This document shows, one piece after another, positions 22,520 through 28,614 of a stretch of DNA of 28,614 nt; position 1 is the stretch's first letter, and each line of letters begins with the position of its first letter. A model generated the notes under the pieces. It saw only the letters and a list, made by a program, of their open reading frames with translations. It searched no databases and was not told where the DNA came from. Source of the DNA: WYZ-LMO11 sp964617245 (GTDB taxonomy: Archaea; Thermoproteota; Methanomethylicia; Methanomethylicales; Methanomethylicaceae); the NCBI GenBank assembly GCA_964617245.1, contig CAZTWF010000099.1, forward strand, positions 1 to 28,614. The letters are read 5' to 3'. The position numbers and the translations under genes are program-made.

Positions 22520-22924
22520 ATGTCTTTATATATAAAAATTGGAGATATATTAATTCATAAAGAACTTCTATATTCAAAAACACATGAATGGATTTCAATT
22601 AATGAAAAACCATCTAGAATAGGGATTAGTGATTATGCACAAAAAAATCTACATGATATAGTATATGTAGAATTACCAAAAATTGGTGAAATATTTAGTA
22701 AAGGATCAACTATTTGTACATTAGAATCAATAAAAGCAGTAGCAGAGGTATTTGCACCTGTTGATTGTAAAATAGTAGAAATAAATTCTAATCTAATAGA
22801 ACATCCTGAATTAATAAATAAAGACCCATATGGAGATGGATGGCTAGTAAAAGTAGAAATAAGAAATAATATAAAAGATCTTATGGATGCTGAAACCTAT
22901 GCAGAATTTATCAAAAAACTTTAA
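22520..22924 (+). CDS. gcvH: GcvH-like lipoyl carrier protein
   Basis: A protein of 134 residues with a strong GGAGGA site just before the ATG. The sequence from YSKTHEWISINEKPSRIGISDYAQKNLHDIVYVELPKIGE is typical glycine cleavage H protein, and the lipoylated lysine is K72 in CTLESIKAVAEV. NSNLIEHPELINKDPYGDGWLVKVE completes the hammerhead fold. It carries a methylamine- or thiol-bearing lipoyl arm between enzymes. No gcvT, gcvP or lipoate ligase gene is in the window, so it may serve glycine cleavage elsewhere in the genome or, like the LbpA proteins, a sulfur pathway. Its end overlaps the convergent NAD kinase gene by 14 bases. Confidence 0.92.
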   Translation: MSLYIKIGDILIHKELLYSKTHEWISINEKPSRIGISDYAQKNLHDIVYVELPKIGEIFSKGSTICTLESIKAVAEVFAPVDCKIVEINSNLIEHPELINKDPYGDGWLVKVEIRNNIKDLMDAETYAEFIKKL

Positions 22925-24023
22925 CTTTCATTACTCTAAATAAACCATAATCTACAAGTATTTTTACTCCATTAGAGAACATTTTATCTACTTCTATATC
23001 TCCTGTATCTATTCTTAAAAATTTTATATCATTTAGTTTTTCCTTAGTAGAAATAATAATGATATTTTCTTTTCCTATGGTTCTAATTACTTTTGGACTT
23101 ATTTGTTGATTTCCTCTTCCAAATATAAATCCTTGTCTTCCTATTGGAGATATAATAATTTTTGCTCTATTATCTTTTATAAACTCAAGTATTTCTTTTT
23201 CATTAACATCTTTCTTTAATATTTTTTTATTTAATAATAGATCAACACCAAGTAATGTACCATCAAGTCCTAATAATTCTAATATTTTCTTTACTGTAGT
23301 CCCAGGACCAAGTATATAAATTGTATTATCTTCCATATTTTCAATAATCCATTTTGCAATTGCTTCCATATTTTCATTAATATCATCTCTTATTGGTGTT
23401 GGAGCTTTCATTCCTTGTATATAATCAGGCTCATAAGGTGCTAATAAATATCCATATAATTTAGCAGACAATATGCCAGCTCTATATGCTTCTTCATCAA
23501 CATCTGCTACTTCAGCTTCTTTTAATGGAATTTCTCCCCAAAGATATTTTATAAGAAGATCTGCAGCAACTCTAGGATTAATTGTAAAAACTCCACTTTG
23601 CATTTTTACTCCTGCTGGTATACCAATTACTGGTATTTTCATATCAATTGCATCAAGAATATCTCTTGCAGTTCCATCTCCTCCACAAAATACTATAATA
23701 TCTAAATTAGATTCTAACATATATTTTGCAGCAAATTTTGTATCTTCAGCAGTTGTTTTTCCTTTTTTACCAGGGATTAATTTATAATTAATATTTAATT
23801 TATTAAATATATCTTCACCCATTTCTCCAGGACAAGTCCAAAATTCTATGGTATTAACTAATGAGCCTAATGATTTTAAAAATTCTTCAGCTCTTTTTAA
23901 AGCTACTTTTTCAGCTCCAAGTTTTATAGCTTTTTCTAATATTTCTTCACCATCAGTTCCTTTAAGTCCTACTGTTCCTCCCATTCCTGCTATAGGATTA
24001 ATTATAAATCCTACTCTTCTCAT
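22911..24023 (-). CDS. ATP-NAD kinase family protein (COG3199-like)
   Basis: A protein of 370 residues, longer than classical NAD kinase. IINPIAGMGGTVGLKGTDG opens the nucleotide-binding fold, and GGDGTARD (114-121) is the defining kinase motif, with the catalytic Asp. GIPAGVKMQSGVF and GPGTTVKKILELLGLDGTLLGVDL are characteristic of the COG3199 branch common in archaea. The probable reaction is phosphorylation of NAD to NADP, although relatives acting on other small substrates exist. Its start overlaps the IleRS stop by four bases (ATGA), so it is translated with IleRS. Confidence 0.85.
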   Translation of the reverse strand: MRRVGFIINPIAGMGGTVGLKGTDGEEILEKAIKLGAEKVALKRAEEFLKSLGSLVNTIEFWTCPGEMGEDIFNKLNINYKLIPGKKGKTTAEDTKFAAKYMLESNLDIIVFCGGDGTARDILDAIDMKIPVIGIPAGVKMQSGVFTINPRVAADLLIKYLWGEIPLKEAEVADVDEEAYRAGILSAKLYGYLLAPYEPDYIQGMKAPTPIRDDINENMEAIAKWIIENMEDNTIYILGPGTTVKKILELLGLDGTLLGVDLLLNKKILKKDVNEKEILEFIKDNRAKIIISPIGRQGFIFGRGNQQISPKVIRTIGKENIIIISTKEKLNDIKFLRIDTGDIEVDKMFSNGVKILVDYGLFRVMKVKVF

Positions 24024-27000
24024 GGTTTTATCTCTTCAATACTTATTGTTACTTCTTCTTCATCTATATCCCAAATTTCTTTCAATTGACCACTTGGAAT
24101 TTCTCCAGTATGTACATTAATTTCTTTTGCTCTTACTTCATTAGCTATTTCATTAATCCTCTCTTTAATTATTGTTATAGTTTTCTCAGAAGGTGAACTT
24201 ATCCATACTCTTATATATGCATCTACTTTTAAGTCTAATCTTTTTCTCATTTCTTGTATTCTTCTTATTATATCTCTTATTAATCCCTCAGCTAATAATT
24301 CATCATATTTAGTTATATCTAAATATATCATACCAAGACTAAATCTTCCTTCTTTAAAATTCTCAGGAAGAATTTGTTTAATTATGAAATATTCTGGTTT
24401 AAGTTCAATTTCTTCACTATTAATTTTTATAATTATTGATTTTCCTTCTTTTATTGAATTGAAAATTTTATTTCTATCTATAGAATTAATAACTTTTAAT
24501 ATTGTCTTACTTCTCTCTCTGAATATTGGCCCTATTACTGGAAGATTTGGTAAAATTTGAATTTCTTTTAATTTTTCTTCTTCTCTAGAAGATATTATTT
24601 CTAAATTTTTTATATTTGCTTGATCTAATAGAATATATTTCAATCTTGATATTGCATCTCTTACATCATCATTATCTGTTGCTATTATCATTTTACTTAA
24701 TGGTTGTCTAATTTTTATTTTTACACTTTGTCTAATTCCATAAGATACTTCTACAATTTCTCTTATTATTTTCATAGAATTCTCTAATTTTTCATTTTTC
24801 CACACATCAGATGATTTTGGCCAAGTTAATAAATGTATACTAATAGGCATTTCTTTAGTTCTAAACATTTCTTGATATATTTTTTCAGAAACAAAAGGTA
24901 TTATTGGTGCAATTAATTTTAAGAAATTAAATAAAACTTCATAGAGAGTAACATATGCTGCTATTTTATCATAATCATTATTTTCTTTCCATGTTCTTCT
25001 CCTTATTATTTTAATATACCATCTACTCAAATCTTCTTTCATAAGGTTCTCTAATTCTCTTATTGCATTAAATACACATAAGTTCTCTAATTCTTTTGTT
25101 ACTTTTTCTATTACATGAGTAAATCTTGATAATATCCATTTATCTTCATCTTTTAACCAATCTTTTATCTCTTCAATTTTATAATTTTCTGGTGAAAATT
25201 TATCTAAATTCATATATAAACTAGCAAAATAATATGTATTCCAAAGAATATTCAAGAATCTTAAGACCTCATCTAATCCTTTCCATGTAAATCTTAGATC
25301 TTCCCATGTTGTAAATCCTAATTCATACCATCTTAGAGCATCTCTTCCATATTTTTCTATAACTTCTTCAGGATAAATCACATTTCCTAATGATTTATGC
25401 ATTGCTCTTCCTTCTTGATCTATTGTAAAGCCATGCATTAATACTCTTTTATATGGAGAAGAATTAAAACCAATTATACCACAAATCATTAATGTATAAA
25501 ACCATCCTCTTGTTTGATCATGCCCTTCAAGAATAAGATCTACTGGCCACCATTTTCTTAATTCTTCTTCATTATGAGGATAATTTAATGAAGCAAAAGA
25601 TGCTGCACCTGAATCCATCCAAACATCTAATACCTCTGGAATTCTCTTCATTTTACCTCTACATTCACATAATAATTCTATATTGTCTACCCATGGTCTA
25701 TGTAAATCTATTTCTCCTTCAATTTTATTAATCATTTTTTCCTTTAATTCTTTTAAAGATCCTATAACTTCATATTTTTGACATTTTTCACATATCCATA
25801 TAGGAATTGGTATCCCCCAATATCTCTGTCTTGAAATTACCCAATCTTTAGCATTTTTTATCCAATTTCCAAATCTTGCTTTTCCTGCCCATTCTGGAAC
25901 CCATAATACCTTTTCATTTTCTTCAATCATTTCATCTTTAATTTGTGTAACTTTTATAAACCATTGATCTGTAAGTCTTAATATAAGTGGAGTTTTACAT
26001 CTCCAACAATGTGGATATCTATGTTTTGTTTTTTCAATTTTAAATAATAATCCTTTTTTGATAAGATCTTTTATTATTTCTTCATTTGCTTCTCTTACAT
26101 ATTTTCCTATATATTTTCCTCCTTCTTCAGTAAATTTTCCTCCTTCATTTACTGGACAAAATTCTGGAAGATTATATTCTCTTCCTACTTCATAATCTTC
26201 TTCACCATGACCTGGTGCTACATGAACACATCCTGTACCTTCTTCTAGAGTCACATAAGTACTACTTAATACAACAAAATGAGCATATGAAAATTCCTTT
26301 TGTTTAGGAACTTCTTCAATTAGTGGATGTATGTATTTTAGCCATTCTAATTGATTTCCAGGAATTCTTTCTATAATTTCATATTTCATATCTCTAAATA
26401 CATATTTTATTCTTTCTTCAGCTATAATATAATATTCATTTCCTATTTTTACTTTTACATAAGTAAAGTTTGGATTTACCATTACTGCTAAATTTGCAGG
26501 AAGAGTCCAAGGTGTTGTTGTCCAAATTAATAAATATTCATTTTCTTTTCCTTCAATTTTAAATTTTACATAAATAGAGTCTTCTTCTATTTCTCTATAT
26601 TCTTCTGTAACTTCATATCCTGCTAATACTGTTTCACATCTTGGACACCAATGTACAATTTTCTTTCCTTTAGATAATAACCCTTTTTCATGAGCTTTTT
26701 TTATTAACCACCAAACAGATTCTATATAACTATTATCTAATGTTTTATAAGGAGAATTCCAATCCATCCAAATTCCTAAATTCTTAAATTGATTAGTTGC
26801 AATTTTCAGATTATCAAGTGCATATTGTCTACAAGCATTAACAAAATTATCAATTCCTCTTTCTTCTATTTCCTTTTTACTTTTTATTCCTAATTTTCTT
26901 TCTACTAAGACTTCAATTGGTAAACCATGCATATCAAATCCTGGCTGATCTCTTACATTATATCCTTTCATTTTAAAAAATCTAATATATACATCTTTTA

Positions 27001-27184
27001 GGATTTTATTCCATGCAGTTCCTACATGAATTGGATTTGTAACATAAGGAGGTCCATCTAGAAAATAGAATTTCTCTCCTTTTTTATTTCTAGTTTTTTC
27101 AGGTATTTTTTCCTCTTCCCAAAATTTCATTATTTCTTCTTCAATTTTTTTGAAATTATATTCCTTATTAATTAGGCCTATCAT
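24020..27184 (-). CDS. ileS: Isoleucyl-tRNA synthetase
   Basis: A class I synthetase of 1054 residues that charges tRNA-Ile. I chose ATG 27184 (GTGA lies just upstream); GTG 27193 would add three residues. LDGPPYVTNPIHVGTAWNK (near 42-60) is the HIGH region, here HVGT. WTTTPWTLPANLAVMV and GTGCVHVAPGHGEEDYEVG are in the editing domain that removes valine. CPRC, CWRC and CEKC are zinc-binding pairs. VWMDSGAASFASLNYP and EGHDQTRGWFYTLM are Ile-specific catalytic strands. The KMSKS region near residue 597 reads AMHKSLGN. The C-terminal anticodon-binding and extension domains are complete. It is divergent from STT3 and coupled to the NAD kinase gene. Confidence 0.97.
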   Translation of the reverse strand: MIGLINKEYNFKKIEEEIMKFWEEEKIPEKTRNKKGEKFYFLDGPPYVTNPIHVGTAWNKILKDVYIRFFKMKGYNVRDQPGFDMHGLPIEVLVERKLGIKSKKEIEERGIDNFVNACRQYALDNLKIATNQFKNLGIWMDWNSPYKTLDNSYIESVWWLIKKAHEKGLLSKGKKIVHWCPRCETVLAGYEVTEEYREIEEDSIYVKFKIEGKENEYLLIWTTTPWTLPANLAVMVNPNFTYVKVKIGNEYYIIAEERIKYVFRDMKYEIIERIPGNQLEWLKYIHPLIEEVPKQKEFSYAHFVVLSSTYVTLEEGTGCVHVAPGHGEEDYEVGREYNLPEFCPVNEGGKFTEEGGKYIGKYVREANEEIIKDLIKKGLLFKIEKTKHRYPHCWRCKTPLILRLTDQWFIKVTQIKDEMIEENEKVLWVPEWAGKARFGNWIKNAKDWVISRQRYWGIPIPIWICEKCQKYEVIGSLKELKEKMINKIEGEIDLHRPWVDNIELLCECRGKMKRIPEVLDVWMDSGAASFASLNYPHNEEELRKWWPVDLILEGHDQTRGWFYTLMICGIIGFNSSPYKRVLMHGFTIDQEGRAMHKSLGNVIYPEEVIEKYGRDALRWYELGFTTWEDLRFTWKGLDEVLRFLNILWNTYYFASLYMNLDKFSPENYKIEEIKDWLKDEDKWILSRFTHVIEKVTKELENLCVFNAIRELENLMKEDLSRWYIKIIRRRTWKENNDYDKIAAYVTLYEVLFNFLKLIAPIIPFVSEKIYQEMFRTKEMPISIHLLTWPKSSDVWKNEKLENSMKIIREIVEVSYGIRQSVKIKIRQPLSKMIIATDNDDVRDAISRLKYILLDQANIKNLEIISSREEEKLKEIQILPNLPVIGPIFRERSKTILKVINSIDRNKIFNSIKEGKSIIIKINSEEIELKPEYFIIKQILPENFKEGRFSLGMIYLDITKYDELLAEGLIRDIIRRIQEMRKRLDLKVDAYIRVWISSPSEKTITIIKERINEIANEVRAKEINVHTGEIPSGQLKEIWDIDEEEVTISIEEIKP

Positions 27185-27207
27185 TTTAGTCACTATATTT
27201 TTGAAAT

Positions 27208-27229
27208 ATTTAAACCATACAGTTTAAAT
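27208..27229. promoter_or_regulatory. 22-bp inverted repeat between ileS and STT3 (paired TATA-like boxes)
   Basis: ATTTAAAC-CATACA-GTTTAAAT is a perfect inverted repeat with 8-base arms and a 6-base spacer. Each arm looks like a TATA element (TTTAAA) facing outward. At the usual spacing the leftward start would fall at about 27185, at the ileS start codon, and the rightward start at about 27250, next to ATG 27251. Both mRNAs could thus be nearly leaderless. Confidence 0.5.
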
Positions 27230-27268
27230 TTTTCCTTTTTCAAAAATTTTATGTCTAAGAGGATAAAT

Positions 27269-28614
27269 ATGAAATTTATGATTAATAAAATAACTAAAAA
27301 AGATATCATTGTATATACATTATTACTAGGTATTATCACATTTTCAATAACATTACGAATTCTTCCTATGTTTTGGGGAATATATTTAGATGAATTTGAT
27401 CCATATATACATTATAAAGGAGCTATGTATATATTAGAAAATGGTTTTTCAGCATGGTTTTCTTGGTTTGATCCTACTAGATGGGCTCCATGGGGTACAG
27501 ATGTACCATCTCAAGCACAATTAGGTCCTCCATTTACTGGTGCTATATTTTATCTTTTATTAAAACAAATTGGAATAAATATATCATTAATGGAAGCTTT
27601 AGCAATATTTCCAGTAATTTCTGGAGCAATTCTTACTTTCTTAATGTATATATTGGGAAAAGAACTTGTAAATAGATATGCAGGTCTTTTTGCAGCATTT
27701 GTTTTTGCAATTGATCCTACTTCATTACAAAGAACTGGATTTGGATTTTTTGATACTGAAGCTACAGGATTATTAGGAATGTTATTATCAATTATATTCT
27801 TTATTAAAGCATTGGAAAAAAGAACTATTCCTTATGCTATAATATCTGGATTATCTCTTGCTTATATGACATTTTGTTGGGGAGCTTACTTATATCCACT
27901 TAATCTTTTTGCTTTATATACTATAATAATGATAATGATTGGAAGATGGAATAAACAACTTTCATTAACAATAACTATAGTTTCATCAATTACTATATTT
28001 GCTATGTCATTAGCTCCAAATATTGGTTTATCAACTGCTATTTCTCCAGCTACTTCAGCTCCAATTTTTGCATTTATTTTATGTTTAATAATGTCATTTA
28101 CATCATTTATTCAAGATATTAATTTAAGAAAGAAAATCTCTATTGGTAGTGTTATTTCTATAATAGCTATTGCTATAATTATAGTATTTAGTGGAGTACT
28201 TGGTCCTATTACTGGTAAATTTTTAGTATTTATAAATCCATTTGTAAGAATTGAAGCACCTATAATTGGTACTGTTGGTGAACAATTTCCTGCAACTTGG
28301 GCAACTTTCTTTAATAATTATCATATACTTACAATTTTAGCTCCTGCTGGTGCTTTTTTTGCAATTAAACGAGCAAATAATAAAGATATATTTATTGTAT
28401 TATTTACATTAATGGCAATATATGGTGCTGCAAATTATGTAAGATTATTGATTATAGTAGCACCTTCTCTTGCAATTTTAAGTGCTTTAGCTTTAGATTC
28501 TATTTTTAGTTATATATTCACTAAAAAGGAGGAAATAAAAAGCAAGAAAGAAGAAATAAAAAGTAAAAAAGCTCGTATGAGACAATTAGGAAAAGTCTAC
28601 ATTATTATTTTAAT
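27269..28614 (+). CDS. aglB: STT3/AglB oligosaccharyltransferase (partial, cut by window end)
   Basis: The frame runs off the right edge after 448 codons. ATG 27269 has AGAGGA (27258-27263) just upstream; the in-frame ATG 27251 is the alternative if the mRNA is leaderless. About eleven membrane segments are visible. Catalytic landmarks of STT3 are in order: DEFDPYIHY (41-49) in the first outside loop, GFFDTEA near residue 160 (second acidic motif), WGAY near 205, and TVGEQFPATW near 333, matching the TIXE loop region. The C-terminal domain with the WWDYG motif would lie beyond the window. The enzyme transfers a lipid-linked glycan to Asn of secreted or S-layer proteins, and would use sugars made by the nucleotide-sugar genes upstream. 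Confidence 0.88.
   Translation, partial: MKFMINKITKKDIIVYTLLLGIITFSITLRILPMFWGIYLDEFDPYIHYKGAMYILENGFSAWFSWFDPTRWAPWGTDVPSQAQLGPPFTGAIFYLLLKQIGINISLMEALAIFPVISGAILTFLMYILGKELVNRYAGLFAAFVFAIDPTSLQRTGFGFFDTEATGLLGMLLSIIFFIKALEKRTIPYAIISGLSLAYMTFCWGAYLYPLNLFALYTIIMIMIGRWNKQLSLTITIVSSITIFAMSLAPNIGLSTAISPATSAPIFAFILCLIMSFTSFIQDINLRKKISIGSVISIIAIAIIIVFSGVLGPITGKFLVFINPFVRIEAPIIGTVGEQFPATWATFFNNYHILTILAPAGAFFAIKRANNKDIFIVLFTLMAIYGAANYVRLLIIVAPSLAILSALALDSIFSYIFTKKEEIKSKKEEIKSKKARMRQLGKVYIIIL

Noticed and set aside
1..28614. CRISPR array, insertion sequence or defence system
   Set aside because: No regularly spaced repeats, transposase, integrase, nuclease-toxin pair or restriction gene could be found by reading both strands.

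Overview
This 28.6-kb window is AT-rich archaeal chromosome. TATA-type promoters, GGTGA-type ribosome sites, KaiC-like and COG3199-type NAD kinase genes, TrpB2, an AglB/STT3 oligosaccharyltransferase and a tRNA-Leu with two bulge-helix-bulge introns all point to Archaea. A noncanonical tRNA intron favours a Thermoproteota/TACK-type lineage. Relatives of methanogenesis marker proteins 4 (MtxX) and 11, next to AksA/AksD/AksE-type genes, suggest a methanogen or a close relative outside the classical Euryarchaeota. No mcr, mtr or hdr gene is visible, so methanogenesis itself is inferred, not shown.

Layout. 1-2700: a KaiC-like ATPase with its regulator, then a peroxiredoxin divergent from an Lrp-type regulator. 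2800-7800: Nudix hydrolase, M20 metallopeptidase, GT75/RGP-like glycosyltransferase, small membrane protein, sugar nucleotidyltransferase and sugar-nucleotide epimerase. 7868-15265: seven same-strand genes with overlaps or short gaps: AksA-type homocitrate synthase, MtxX, homoaconitase-type large and small subunits, an acetolactate-synthase-like ThDP enzyme that seems to start at CTG, methanogenesis marker 11, and a GMC-type flavoprotein with a four-cysteine cluster motif. 15248-16800: a DegT-type sugar aminotransferase, tRNA-Ile(GAT) and tRNA-Ala(CGC). 17015-18480: trpB2 with TGTAC-type boxes around its TATA element. 18726-21290: a PadR-ABC ATPase-ABC permease operon with a palindrome-rich promoter. 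21357-21656: tRNA-Arg(TCT) and the two-intron tRNA-Leu(TAA). 21731-22924: a membrane protein, a zinc-ribbon protein and a GcvH-like lipoyl protein. 22911-27184: an IleRS-NAD kinase operon. 27269 to the end: the first 448 codons of an STT3/AglB gene, cut by the window edge.

How the genes fit together. The most interesting block is 7868-15265. AksA plus AksDE-type enzymes build 2-oxosuberate for coenzyme B, and the small subunit carries Arg at position 26, reported to mark homoaconitase rather than isopropylmalate isomerase. The ThDP enzyme translationally coupled to it is a good candidate for the 2-oxosuberate decarboxylation step, for which I know of no assigned gene. Nucleotide-sugar genes (GT75-like, nucleotidyltransferase, epimerase, aminotransferase) together with STT3 suggest surface-protein N-glycosylation. 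All product calls come from reading motifs, without database searches.
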